A DNA stretch of 64,000 nucleotides, taken from JACRAO01 sp964490895 (GTDB taxonomy: Bacteria; Bdellovibrionota; UBA1018). A program made the translations under genes and the position numbers. Shown piece by piece: positions 15,422-23,477 of the stretch. The stretch covers positions 1 to 64,000 of the forward strand of contig CAZBEI010000065.1 in the NCBI GenBank assembly GCA_964490895.1, in the 5' to 3' direction. Numbering within the stretch: the first letter of the stretch is position 1; the number at the start of each line of letters is the position of its first letter. The notes below the pieces were generated by a model. The model had not been told where the DNA came from and ran no database searches. It saw only the letters and a program-made list of their open reading frames with translations.

Positions 15422-15781
15422 TTACTCCAATTGTTTTATTTCTAGTTCGGGCATCTCTATCAAAAAAGCACGTGAAATCTCGCCAAAAGAAGTACCTTTT
15501 TGATAGACAAAGCTGGCCGCAGATTGTTCTGGAGCAAACCTCAAAGTTTTTGAATCCACAGCAGAAATTTTAGAAAACGCTTTCTTGAGGAGAGGAATTT
15601 GTTCTTTTGAGTGAAAGCCTTTGATTTCAATGACTACATAATGATTTCTAGTTTTTTCTGCCATTCTTTTATTTTTGTAAGAATAAACAGAAGCGGCCTT
15701 ATCCCCCACACAAAAACCACAGGCAATGGCCTGAACGTGTGCCACTAAAAACAAAAACCCAGCCAAATAGATTATTTTCAT
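15422..15781 (-). CDS. Small exported protein with CGFC motif
   Basis: This is 119 residues with a signal peptide (residues 1-19, LAGFLFLVAHVQAIA). CGFCVGDK follows right after the cleavage site, then an alpha/beta domain (HYVVIEIKGFHSKEQIPLLK) reminiscent of an HMA-like or small ferredoxin-like fold. I cannot name a family. The CxxC at the mature N-terminus could bind a metal ion. It converges with the cytochrome c gene (4 nt gap) and is divergent from nirK, so copper delivery is a possible but unproven role. Confidence 0.55.
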   Translation of the reverse strand: MKIIYLAGFLFLVAHVQAIACGFCVGDKAASVYSYKNKRMAEKTRNHYVVIEIKGFHSKEQIPLLKKAFSKISAVDSKTLRFAPEQSAASFVYQKGTSFGEISRAFLIEMPELEIKQLE

Positions 15782-15948
15782 ACCTCTCTCTTATTCATAA
15801 AATGGGCCAAGCAAAAAACCTAATTATTTTACTCTCTCAAGCTTAAAACAGAACCACAGATGGGACTAAATGTCACTCGCATGAGGCATATTTTCTTCCT
15901 GCCGTGGCTTCTATTTTTTAAATCTAACGGATTTAAAGGGTTTTTTTT

Positions 15949-15964
15949 TGGCAAGGTTTATGCA
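15949..15964 (+). promoter_or_regulatory. Sigma-54 promoter of nirK
   Basis: The sequence is TTGGCAAGGTTTATGCA, with GG at 15950-15951 and GC at 15962-15963, ten bases apart. It is preceded by a T-run. AGGAGG and ATG 15995 lie 20-30 bp downstream. An imperfect dyad, TGGGAC-N5-GTCACT, lies at about 15862-15878, with shorter spacing than the other activator sites. Confidence 0.8.
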
Positions 15965-15994
15965 TTTAATAAGACTTAATAGGAGGGTTTTATC

Positions 15995-17020
15995 ATGCGT
16001 TTGGCCATTTGTTTTTTTGTGTTTATGTCTGGAAATTTATATGCGGGGGATAATCCTGACCCCTCAAAAATGATTTTTGGCCCACCCCCAGCCATTGTTC
16101 ATAATAAAATTTTAGAAGGTCCTGTGATGCAGGGAGCAACGCTCCTTCCATTTGCTCCTAAACTCTCTGGTGAGCGAACCCTCAACGTTCGCTTGGATGT
16201 CACTCACAAAGTTCAAGAACTTGCAGATGGAGTTAAAATGATGGTTTGGACGTTTGGAGATTCTGTGCCAGGTCCAACTATTCGAGTCAGGCAGGGGGAT
16301 CGAATTAAATTCACAATGGCAAATCGCAGCACTGAAACTGCAGCCATTACTCCTCCCATGCCTCATTCGATGGATTTTCATGCCTCTATGGTGAGCCCAC
16401 AAGACAAATTTAGACCCATCTCACCGGGGCAAACATTAGAATTTGAATTCGTCGCAAATTATCCAGGGGTATACATGTACCACTGTGGAACACCCATGAT
16501 TTTACATCACTTAGCAATGGGAATGTACGGCGCTGTCATTGTAGAACCCAAAGAAGGGTATCCCACAAAAGTAGACCGCGAGTATGTTCTTGTTCAGTCA
16601 GAATTTTATCCCCAAAAAAATGTGAATAAAAATGGAAAGAAAACAAGTGTGGTCGAATTAGACATGAACGCAGTTATCCACAAACAGGCCTCTATTGTTG
16701 CTTTTAATGGAAAGGCCTTTCGCCACCGTGACGAACCGCTCAAGGCAAAAGTAGGAGAAAGAGTGAGGCTCTTTGTGCTCAATGCAGGACCCAGTGGGAC
16801 TTCGAGTTTTCATGTTGTTGGAACCATTTGGGACCGTGTTTGGCTTGAGGGAAATCCAAGCAATGAACTTCGAGGAGGTCAATCTGTGCTTTTAGGCGCA
16901 AGCAACTCAGCTATCGTTGAATTTATTATTCCAGAAAAAGGAAAATACATTATGGTCGATCATGAATTTGCTGACGCTAATGCAGGAGCACTGGGATTAA
17001 TTGATGCAACAGGAGATTAG
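15995..17020 (+). CDS. nirK: Copper-containing nitrite reductase
   Basis: This 341-residue, two-cupredoxin periplasmic enzyme would reduce nitrite to nitric oxide. It has a signal peptide (residues 1-17). Type 1 copper ligands are visible as H124 (MPHSMDFH), C164 (MYHCGTP), H172 and M177 (HHLAMGMYGA). Type 2 ligands are H129, H163 and a C-terminal His in MVDHEFADANAGALG. The catalytic region FHVVGTIWDRVWLEGNP corresponds to the conserved catalytic His segment of NirK. The length is normal for a two-domain NirK without cytochrome extension. A multicopper oxidase is less likely because the trinuclear HxH pairs are absent. It is controlled by a sigma-54 promoter. Confidence 0.9.
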   Translation: MRLAICFFVFMSGNLYAGDNPDPSKMIFGPPPAIVHNKILEGPVMQGATLLPFAPKLSGERTLNVRLDVTHKVQELADGVKMMVWTFGDSVPGPTIRVRQGDRIKFTMANRSTETAAITPPMPHSMDFHASMVSPQDKFRPISPGQTLEFEFVANYPGVYMYHCGTPMILHHLAMGMYGAVIVEPKEGYPTKVDREYVLVQSEFYPQKNVNKNGKKTSVVELDMNAVIHKQASIVAFNGKAFRHRDEPLKAKVGERVRLFVLNAGPSGTSSFHVVGTIWDRVWLEGNPSNELRGGQSVLLGASNSAIVEFIIPEKGKYIMVDHEFADANAGALGLIDATGD

Positions 17021-17029
17021 CACAGAGTC

Positions 17030-17212
17030 AAACGCAGCATGAGGGTTCTTCGGCTGCACTCTGTTCAACAGCACGGTGAATATAGTATTTAAAACACGGC
17101 TCACATCGTGCCGAGATTGCCCAGACCATCGCTGTGAGGATCTTAAATTTTTGAGGCGCTTCCCCATCAGAAAAAATAGCCCTCTTCCTCATTTGGTCAA
17201 TAGGCGTTGGTA
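17030..17212 (-). pseudogene. Remnant of an AhpD-like (carboxymuconolactone decarboxylase) gene
   Basis: The minus strand matches the gene at 46444-46818 in two blocks. One is the central part (KILTAMVWAISARCEPCFKY) and the other is the extreme C-terminus ending CCA. About 100-120 bp between them is missing, and the N-terminus is gone. No long frame survives. It sits between nirK and another AhpD-family gene. Confidence 0.7.
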
Positions 17213-17213
17213 G

Positions 17214-17768
17214 CTACTCTGGCTCTAAACGGGTCGGACAAAACCCCTGAGGTGGAATTTTTAGGGCCGCATTAAACTTACTCGAAAGGTTCTGATAAGC
17301 GATGAGAGCTGTCAACTCAATGATTTGGTTTTCATCAAAATGTATTTTTAAACGCTCAAAGAGTGTGTCCTCAATTTTTTTGTCAGATCGGGTCATTGCC
17401 TCCGTGTAAGCTAACGCTGCTCTTTCCTGTTCAGTATACGCAGGATCGCTTTCATAATTTGCTAAAGCCAGTATTTTTTCCATGGGCACCCCACGCTTCT
17501 GTAAAAGAGCACTATTAATATCAATACAAAAGGAGCAGTGATTAATCTGCGAAACACGCACAGTCACAAGCGATCTCAGTGCGGGATTTAGCGGAGAATT
17601 TTTTCTGTCGATTGCACTATAGAGAAATTGAAGCCCCATCAAAAGACGAGGCGAACGTCCCCAAAGTCGTGTAGGCTCAAGACTCGATCCATACTTTTTT
17701 TTCTGTGCTCGAAAAATTAAACGCACCCAAAATGGGTACTCCCTTTCTGGTTTAGCTGCAATTCTCAT
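17214..17768 (-). CDS. AhpD/carboxymuconolactone decarboxylase-like protein
   Basis: This is 184 residues from ATG 17768, preceded by GGGGAG; a GTG start 14 codons upstream is possible. The family motif HCSFCIDINSALLQKRG (about residues 92-108) carries the CxxC redox pair, and the helices after it fit the all-alpha AhpD fold. Such proteins reduce peroxides or act on small cyclic substrates, and many have no known reaction. It is not obviously in an operon. The nearest upstream element on its strand is the start-proximal side of the duplicated sigma-54 region at 17849-18014, read in the opposite direction. Confidence 0.75.
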   Translation of the reverse strand: MRIAAKPEREYPFWVRLIFRAQKKKYGSSLEPTRLWGRSPRLLMGLQFLYSAIDRKNSPLNPALRSLVTVRVSQINHCSFCIDINSALLQKRGVPMEKILALANYESDPAYTEQERAALAYTEAMTRSDKKIEDTLFERLKIHFDENQIIELTALIAYQNLSSKFNAALKIPPQGFCPTRLEPE

Positions 17769-17851
17769 AGGCTCCCCTTTCATTTCTGCAAGAATATCAC
17801 TTTCTCTCACACTTATATGTGCAAATATTTTTCAAGTCTCTTAATTATGGC

Positions 17852-17886
17852 GGGACATTTTGCCGCAAAATTTGTTTTTTTGTCTC
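17852..17886. promoter_or_regulatory. Inverted-repeat activator site, copy 2
   Basis: GGGACA (17852-17857) and TGTCTC (17881-17886), with GACA and TGTC 23 bp apart, correspond to the site at 11287-11322. It lies 44-46 bp before the -24 element of the downstream sigma-54 promoter. Confidence 0.65.
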
Positions 17887-17928
17887 ATCATGATTTTAAA
17901 AAACTCTTTTACTGCTTAAATAATTACA

Positions 17929-17944
17929 TGGCACTGATTATGCA
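17929..17944 (+). promoter_or_regulatory. Sigma-54 promoter of the decarboxylase gene
   Basis: The sequence is TGGCACTGATTATGCA, with GG at 17930-17931 and GC at 17942-17943. It is closer to the TGGCAC-N5-TTGC consensus than its uspA parent. Confidence 0.8.
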
Positions 17945-18012
17945 TGTTAATCTTAAAAATAGGGGGCGAACATAACAAATTCTTTGGTACTTCATTCATT
18001 TGAAGCAAAAAA

Positions 18013-19737
18013 ATGACATCAAAGTGTAATACAAAAGACATTGCACTCAAGGGATTTTTCTTGGGCCCACAAGCTGAAAATGGCCCTTGGGTGTTAGAAT
18101 TTATTCAAAGAGTTTTTGAGCGTTGGTTTAAGTGGAGAAGATCTCTTTATCCTGCAGATGGGAAAGGGATATCAAAATCAGATCAAAACACCTCTGACTT
18201 TTTAGAAAGAAATCAGAATTTCAAGCTGCAGCTGGAGCGCCTCCTTTTACGTTTTGAAAACGAATTGCCAAAATTTTCTCCTCGGTACATGGGTCATATG
18301 TTTTCTGAAATTTCTCTCCCCGCACTGTTTGGACATATTGTGACCTTACTTCACAATCCCAATAATCTTTCTGGAGAATCTTCTCGAGTTGGGACTCAAC
18401 TCGAAAACGAAGCCATCGGAATGTTAGCCCAAATGGTTGGTTATTCGGGAGCATGCAAAGGTCATTTTACTTCTGGGGGAACCCTTGCAAACTTTGAAGC
18501 CATCATTCGCTCTCGAGCTCGTATTTTTTCTTGGCTTGAGCAGGGAGCCCTTGTTAAGCAAAACAACCTAAAAGAATTTGATCTTTTTTCTGCTTCACAC
18601 ATGGGTTGGGAATGTTTTGATCGATATCCTAAAACATTCGATGGACTCCATCTCTCTGAAAGTAATCCCTGGGAGCTTGCAAAAAAAATCGGATCTATTT
18701 TTCAGACTCCTTTTAGTGGCGGGGTCTTGCTCGTTCCAGAGAATAAACATTATTCGTGGAAAAAAGGAGTGTCTATTTTAGGACTAGGCGATGAGGCTTT
18801 TTGGCCAATTTCATTAAACTCAGAAGGAAAACTTTGCACCCAGAGTCTCAATCAAAGAATCCATCAGGCAAGAAAAGAAAATCGGCCTATTTTTATGGTT
18901 GTCTCTGTCGCTGGAACTACGGAGCTTGGAGAAATTGACCCTGTTTCAGAAGTTCAGGAAATTTTAAATCATTGGAAAACAAACCATGGAGTTCATATTT
19001 GGCATCATGTGGATGCTGCTTATGGTGGATTTTTTTGCACACTCAAAAACCAGAACAAAAACCTCGCGGCACTTTCACAAGTAGACTCCATTACGTTAGA
19101 CCCACATAAATTAGGATATGTTCCGTTTTCATCGGGAGCTTTCTTAGTCAAAGAAAGGAGAAATTATTACATCAAGTCTTACGAAACTCCTTATCTCCAG
19201 TTTAATGAAAATGAAGACCCAGGTCCATTTACAATCGAAGGTTCTAGATCCGCAGCAGGAGCGGTGGCCACTTGGTTGACTGGGAAAACAATTGGATTTG
19301 ATGAAAATGGCTATGGACGAATTTTAGGTCGCACTTTGGACATTAAGCAAAATTTAGAAAAATTACTTCAAAAATCAAATTTGCCCATTCAAATCGCACC
19401 CCACACAGATACAAATATTCTTTGCTTTTGCGTGGTGGCCGCTCAAGGAGAACTCCTTTCGAAAACAAATGATAAAACCTTACACATCTATGAGGCTCTT
19501 TCTGCAAAGGCAAGAGGCCCATTTATAGTCTCAAAAACAAAGCTTTATTTTAAGTCCTACAGACAGTACCTGGAGTCTTTTATTGGCTCATGGCATGGAA
19601 AGATCGATCAGGACTCCCTTGTTTTAATCCGAATGTGCTTAATGAATCCCTTTTTTGATTCTGTAGAAATGGACGTCCAGTTTTCTCGAGAATTTGTAGA
19701 GTGTATACGAAATTTGACTAAATATGAGGTAGGATAA
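18013..19737 (+). CDS. Group II PLP-dependent decarboxylase (glutamate/aspartate decarboxylase-like)
   Basis: This 574-residue member of the pyridoxal-phosphate group II decarboxylases has HFTSGGTLANFEAI (about residues 155-168), HHVDAAYGGFF with the PLP-contacting Asp, and the Schiff-base lysine in ITLDPHKLGY. The family acts on glutamate, aspartate, diaminobutyrate or aromatic amino acids, and the sequence does not show which. The start ATG 18013 falls inside the leftover uspA leader and has only a weak purine-rich site before it. Transcription is expected from the captured sigma-54 promoter. A proton-consuming decarboxylase would fit acid or anaerobic stress. Its 3' end overlaps the convergent DUF420 gene by about 130 bp. 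Confidence 0.85.
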   Translation: MTSKCNTKDIALKGFFLGPQAENGPWVLEFIQRVFERWFKWRRSLYPADGKGISKSDQNTSDFLERNQNFKLQLERLLLRFENELPKFSPRYMGHMFSEISLPALFGHIVTLLHNPNNLSGESSRVGTQLENEAIGMLAQMVGYSGACKGHFTSGGTLANFEAIIRSRARIFSWLEQGALVKQNNLKEFDLFSASHMGWECFDRYPKTFDGLHLSESNPWELAKKIGSIFQTPFSGGVLLVPENKHYSWKKGVSILGLGDEAFWPISLNSEGKLCTQSLNQRIHQARKENRPIFMVVSVAGTTELGEIDPVSEVQEILNHWKTNHGVHIWHHVDAAYGGFFCTLKNQNKNLAALSQVDSITLDPHKLGYVPFSSGAFLVKERRNYYIKSYETPYLQFNENEDPGPFTIEGSRSAAGAVATWLTGKTIGFDENGYGRILGRTLDIKQNLEKLLQKSNLPIQIAPHTDTNILCFCVVAAQGELLSKTNDKTLHIYEALSAKARGPFIVSKTKLYFKSYRQYLESFIGSWHGKIDQDSLVLIRMCLMNPFFDSVEMDVQFSREFVECIRNLTKYEVG

Positions 19738-20156
19738 AAGGGCCTCAAAAAGCAAAAAACTGCCACTCCAGAAACACACACATAAAGCCACAGGCTCATT
19801 GCCCAGCGTGCGATCCTTCGATGGTGTGTATACCTTTTGGTCATCGCAAAGAACAAGCTAGTGACCACTAGTGGAGGAACCGCTGCTGCAAATATTGTGT
19901 GTGTAAAAAGGATAGGGAAGTAGATGGACTTTATAACCCAACTCCCCTCAAAACCGACGTGTCCTACATGCATGTGGTAAATTCCATAGAGTCCGAGAAA
20001 AAGTAGAGATAAAACAAAGGCTGTGAGTACAAAAAACCGATGCACCATGGATCGTTTTTTTCGAATGAAAAAATATCCCAGTATAAGCAAAAGAGCGCTC
20101 GTTGAGTTCAGTCCTGCGTTGATGGAGGGTATGCTGTAAATGTTGATCTCACCCAT
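19608..20156 (-). CDS. DUF420-family oxidase-associated membrane protein, with C-terminal extension
   Basis: This is 182 residues from ATG 20156 (GGAAGAGG upstream). About four or five membrane helices carry HMHVGHVGFEG and FTHTIFAAAVPPLV, the histidine pattern of DUF420 proteins found in caa3 oxidase operons. These are probably involved in oxidase assembly or copper insertion. The family normally ends soon after the last helix (VFCFLRPFYP). Here about 45 polar residues follow, encoded antisense to the decarboxylase, so the original stop seems to have been lost. It is the last gene of the oxidase operon, and its start overlaps the preceding small gene by 8 nt. Confidence 0.8.
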   Translation of the reverse strand: MGEINIYSIPSINAGLNSTSALLLILGYFFIRKKRSMVHRFFVLTAFVLSLLFLGLYGIYHMHVGHVGFEGSWVIKSIYFPILFTHTIFAAAVPPLVVTSLFFAMTKRYTHHRRIARWAMSLWLYVCVSGVAVFCFLRPFYPTSYLVKFRIHSTNSRENWTSISTESKKGFIKHIRIKTRES

Positions 20157-20337
20157 CGCCACCTCTTCCAAATTTTCTATATATCCAAAAAGCCAAGCCA
20201 CACATCACCAGCGGCAGCACACTCAATAAGACTGTGACTAGAAAATAGGCATCCAAAGTGCGCCTGGGAAATCCTTGACCTGCACAAACACTGCAAGCCC
20301 ATGAGTCGTTCACTAGGACGTCCCAAAACAGACTCAT
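20149..20337 (-). CDS. Small membrane protein of the oxidase operon
   Basis: This is 62 residues. Its ATG (20335-20337) overlaps the stop of the second subunit III gene in an ATGA arrangement, which decides the start against longer in-frame options. It has CSVCAGQGFPRRT (about residues 15-27) then one membrane helix (YFLVTVLLSVLPLVMCGLAF) and a basic end. The CxxC before the helix suggests metal or redox chemistry. Small CxxC membrane proteins of this kind accompany caa3 operons next to DUF420, probably as assembly factors. Confidence 0.65.
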   Translation of the reverse strand: MSLFWDVLVNDSWACSVCAGQGFPRRTLDAYFLVTVLLSVLPLVMCGLAFWIYRKFGRGGDG

Positions 20338-20867
20338 AAAAGATAAACCAATCCGTAAAGCAAGGGCCATAAACCAACCACAAAAAACCAATACAAGCTT
20401 GTTGCATGGATAAAGTCTTCATTTTTAAATTCTACAAGAGCAATGCTGATTACAGCTAATCCAGCTAGCACATGAATCGCATGTGCTCCAACAATCAGAT
20501 AAAAGAAAGCGCCATAAATGCTTGAGGATGTTGTCAGCCCGTATCTCAGGAGACGCGCCCACTCGAATCCCTGAAAAGTTACAAAAAAAGAACCCAATAA
20601 AATCGTAACGGCAAGCCAATGTCTCAACATCGTTTTTAATGCCAAGTACATCGTTACCGCACTCAATAAAAGAATCATTGTGTTAATAGCAGTTCTCTCA
20701 ATCGGCAGACGTGGCTGATCAAAAGGTGGCCAGACAGCGGTGTTTGCTCGAGCAACGAGATAGGCGCTGATTAGGCCAGCAAAAAATAATGTCTCCGTTG
20801 CTAAGACCAAAAGCACTCCGAGGCTACTATTTGAAATTCTATACTTTTTTCTCACCAGGGTATTCAC
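20334..20867 (-). CDS. Second haem-copper oxidase subunit III-like protein
   Basis: This 177-residue protein has five membrane helices of the COX3 type (LVLATETLFFAGLISAYLVA near residue 20, GAHAIHVLAGLAVI near 127). It lacks the first two helices of classical subunit III, like the five-helix CtaE/NorE group. Together with the gene at 21186 the operon has two subunit III genes. It may replace or associate with the other under some conditions. It follows the subunit IV gene by 6 nt. Confidence 0.85.
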   Translation of the reverse strand: MNTLVRKKYRISNSSLGVLLVLATETLFFAGLISAYLVARANTAVWPPFDQPRLPIERTAINTMILLLSAVTMYLALKTMLRHWLAVTILLGSFFVTFQGFEWARLLRYGLTTSSSIYGAFFYLIVGAHAIHVLAGLAVISIALVEFKNEDFIHATSLYWFFVVGLWPLLYGLVYLL

Positions 20868-20873
20868 AATGAT

Positions 20874-21167
20874 TTACCTCGCTATTTTCAAATCCACATA
20901 GACAATATCGGGTAGAACCCCGAAATACAGAAATACTAAGCACAGAGCTCCGAATCCCACGATTCCCCATACGATCTTTGGCTCCCACCGCAGATGCATG
21001 AAGTTTCCCAACACCAGCAATGTTTTTATGATGGCCAATGAAAAAATGCCTGCTACGGCCATTCTCTTGTTTCCCATAAATCCAATTGCTAGACTGACTG
21101 CCAAAAGCGCAACCAATACTGCCCAGACCATGATGTAGTTGGGATGTCCGTGGTAATTAGATTTCAT
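20874..21167 (-). CDS. ctaF: Cytochrome c oxidase subunit IV (caa3 type)
   Basis: This is 97 residues from ATG 21167, chosen because GGAGG lies 5 nt upstream. It has three membrane helices (about 10-30, 38-58 and 66-88) with the family's KTLLVLGNFMHLRWEPKIV between helices 2 and 3. It belongs to the prokaryotic COX4 (CtaF/CyoD-like) family, a small structural subunit of the oxidase. It lies between the two subunit III genes. Confidence 0.85.
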   Translation of the reverse strand: MKSNYHGHPNYIMVWAVLVALLAVSLAIGFMGNKRMAVAGIFSLAIIKTLLVLGNFMHLRWEPKIVWGIVGFGALCLVFLYFGVLPDIVYVDLKIAR

Positions 21168-21185
21168 ATTTTCCTCCATTGCCAT

Positions 21186-21770
21186 TCACTTCGCGATATA
21201 AAGAAGCGGAAATAGAAAAATCCAAACGATGTCGACGAAATGCCAGTAAAGGCCGACCATCTCAACCCGATGCAAATTCTCTCCTTTTGCTGCCTGTTTC
21301 ATGATCACGAACATGGCAATCATTCCAGCCAACACGTGTGTTGCATGCAGGCCAGTCATTAGATAATAAAAACTCCAAAATAGATTTGATGTAAACGTAA
21401 ACCCATGCGAAATTTCAGAGTTGTATTCGATCGCCTTAACAATCAAGAACAGAAGTCCCATGAGAATCGTAGCCGTCATATATTTTACAACACGTTTACG
21501 ATTTCCATAAGTGGCGGCTTGGTGGGCAAGCACCACGCTTAGGCTACTCGTGAGCAAAACCAGTGTATTGAGCGCTCCCAGTGGAGTAGACGTGTGCTCT
21601 GCATACTCACCCCAATGAGGAAATCTTGTACGGTATAATATATAGGTACAGATCAAACCTCCAAAAATGACGACTTCGGATGCGATCAACCACCACATTG
21701 CAATTCTTCCATTGGGAACATCTGAAATCGTCGGATGGGGACTCACTTCGCTTGTGATTGCATCGCTCAT
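21186..21770 (-). CDS. ctaE: Cytochrome c oxidase subunit III
   Basis: This 194-residue five-helix COX3-family protein has the typical MWWLIASEVVIFGGLICTYI opening and LMTGLHATHVLAGM, and ends with YWHFVDIVWIFLFPLLYI. It follows ctaD by 15 nt. Subunit III stabilises the binuclear-centre subunit and the proton uptake path. Length and order (C-D-E-F) are those of standard caa3 operons. Confidence 0.92.
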   Translation of the reverse strand: MSDAITSEVSPHPTISDVPNGRIAMWWLIASEVVIFGGLICTYILYRTRFPHWGEYAEHTSTPLGALNTLVLLTSSLSVVLAHQAATYGNRKRVVKYMTATILMGLLFLIVKAIEYNSEISHGFTFTSNLFWSFYYLMTGLHATHVLAGMIAMFVIMKQAAKGENLHRVEMVGLYWHFVDIVWIFLFPLLYIAK

Positions 21771-21785
21771 ATTTTTTTCCTCAAT

Positions 21786-23471
21786 TTAGCTGGGTACATT
21801 TTGAGGCCACCAGTCTTCGCTCCGGCCTGGCACACTGTACTCATATGCTCCTCGATAAATGCATGGAACCGTTTCGAAGTTTCCGTGTGGAGGTGGTGAC
21901 GACACTGTCCACTCCAGCGTATTGGCTTGCCAAGGATTTTTACCCGCTTCTTTTCCTTTGAAGTAACTGACTATGAAATTGAATACAAAAATCAACTGAG
22001 CTGTGATCATGCAGATCGCAGATATTGTTGCAATCTCCCGGTACCGACGAAGCTCAGGGGTCATCAGAGAAGGCCATGCCGAATAATCAAAGATGCGTCG
22101 ATGTTCGCCTGCGAGACCCCCAAAAAATAAAGGCATGACCATGGTATTGAAGAAAATAGTCGTCAACCAGAAGTGAACCTTTCCCAAAGTTTCGGAGAGC
22201 ATTTTTCCGGTAAACTTTGGATACCAATAATAAACAGCGGCAAATCCACCAAAAACGACAGTTGGGATCAAAGTATAATGAAAGTGCGCGACTACAAAAT
22301 AAGTGTCATGAGCGTAGATATCAAAAGCGCTCGATCCAAGGTATATCCCGGTTACTCCTCCAAGCAAAAACTCCCCGATAAAGCCAAGAGCAAATAACAT
22401 GGGCGATGTAAACTGGATCGAGCCCTTCCATAATGTTGCAATACAAGAAAAGATAATCACAGCAAATGGAATCGAAATCATGATTGTAGTAATACTAAAA
22501 AATGTGGCCATCCTCGGATCAATGCCTGCGACAAACTGATGGTGTGCCCAAACGATGAACGAAAGCACACCCGCGATCATCGTCGAATAAATGATCATTT
22601 TATAACCAAAAATCGGTTTTCTCGAAAATGTTGAGAGAATTTCGGCGAGAAATCCAATAGCAGGGAGCAATAAAACATAGACCTCGGGATGCCCAAAAAA
22701 CCAAAACAAATGTTGAAACAAAATGGGGTCGCCACCCACTGCTGGATTATAAAATCCTGTCCCTACAGTTCGATCAAGTAAAAGCATCACAGCGCCAGCA
22801 ATCAAAGGTCCTACCGAAAACATAAAAATCAATATGGAGATAATGAACATCCAAATTACAACCGGCATTCGAAACCAACTCATGCCTGGCGCTCGCATGT
22901 TAAAGGAAGTCACAAGAAAATTGATTCCACCCATCAAAAAAGCGATGAACTCAAGGGCAACAGCGAGAATCCAAAGATTGCCACCCATCCCAGAAAAAAA
23001 ATCAAGTCGTCCATTGTATCCACCAGCAGAAAGGGGTGGATAGGCAGTCCAACCCCCACCAAACGCTCCACCAGGAGCCAAAAATGACAGAGTTAGAATG
23101 ACAGTGCTTAGAAAAAAAACCCAGTATGACATCATATTCAAAGTGGGAAATGCCATGTCTTCAGTACCAATCATGAGCGGAATGAGGAGATTTCCGAAGC
23201 CCGCTAAAAGCAGTGGCATAGCCACCCAAAAAATCATAATCGTACCGTGCATTGTAACAAAAGTGTTGTACTGGCTAGCATCAAGCGAACCAAAACCCGG
23301 GATGGAGTGTCCTGGATACGCAAGTTGCATACGAAAAACATAAGACAAGTATCCACCGACAAATGCCATCACGAGCGCTGTGAGGATGTACTGAGTACCG
23401 ATTACTTTATGATCTGTAGAAAAAATATATTTTTTCCAGAAACTAGTGTGCGAAGTTGACATTCTAGACAT
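21786..23471 (-). CDS. ctaD: Cytochrome c oxidase subunit I
   Basis: This 561-residue haem-copper oxidase catalytic subunit has twelve helices. Visible signatures are HGTIMIFWVAMPLLLAGFGN (low-spin haem His), the CuB/cross-link region WFFGHPEVYVLLLPAIGF, VWAHHQFVAG, and HDTYFVVAHFHYTL with the haem a3 and haem a ligands. It reduces O2 to water and pumps protons. The HPEVY box and YxxxxHDTYFVVAHFHY pattern place it in the A-type family. It lies between subunits II and III. Confidence 0.96.
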   Translation of the reverse strand: MSRMSTSHTSFWKKYIFSTDHKVIGTQYILTALVMAFVGGYLSYVFRMQLAYPGHSIPGFGSLDASQYNTFVTMHGTIMIFWVAMPLLLAGFGNLLIPLMIGTEDMAFPTLNMMSYWVFFLSTVILTLSFLAPGGAFGGGWTAYPPLSAGGYNGRLDFFSGMGGNLWILAVALEFIAFLMGGINFLVTSFNMRAPGMSWFRMPVVIWMFIISILIFMFSVGPLIAGAVMLLLDRTVGTGFYNPAVGGDPILFQHLFWFFGHPEVYVLLLPAIGFLAEILSTFSRKPIFGYKMIIYSTMIAGVLSFIVWAHHQFVAGIDPRMATFFSITTIMISIPFAVIIFSCIATLWKGSIQFTSPMLFALGFIGEFLLGGVTGIYLGSSAFDIYAHDTYFVVAHFHYTLIPTVVFGGFAAVYYWYPKFTGKMLSETLGKVHFWLTTIFFNTMVMPLFFGGLAGEHRRIFDYSAWPSLMTPELRRYREIATISAICMITAQLIFVFNFIVSYFKGKEAGKNPWQANTLEWTVSSPPPHGNFETVPCIYRGAYEYSVPGRSEDWWPQNVPS

Positions 23472-23477
23472 TCTCCT

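Larger units (their letters stand above)
17849..18014 (+). repeat. Duplicate of the uspA promoter region and 5' end
   Basis: These 165 bp correspond base for base over long stretches to 11284-11460. They share the inverted-repeat activator site, the sigma-54 promoter, the leader and the first codons of uspA (AATTCTTTGGT, then ATTTGAAG and AAAAAAATGA). The uspA start codon has been lost (ATAACA in place of ACAATG). The segment now serves as promoter for the decarboxylase that begins at 18013. Confidence 0.8.

Noticed and set aside
15750..15781. Possible sigma-54 promoter (TTGGCCCATTTTATGA) before the 15422 gene on the minus strand
   Set aside because: The -12 element reads GA instead of GC and the distance to the start codon leaves no leader; too weak to call.
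15995..17020. Bilirubin oxidase or laccase-type multicopper oxidase in place of NirK
   Set aside because: Only two cupredoxin domains and no trinuclear HxH pairs; type 1 and type 2 ligands fit NirK.
17800..17830. Possible sigma-54 promoter (TTGAAAAATATTTGCA) upstream of the AhpD-like gene
   Set aside because: The invariant GG at -24 is GA; kept out of the regulon list.
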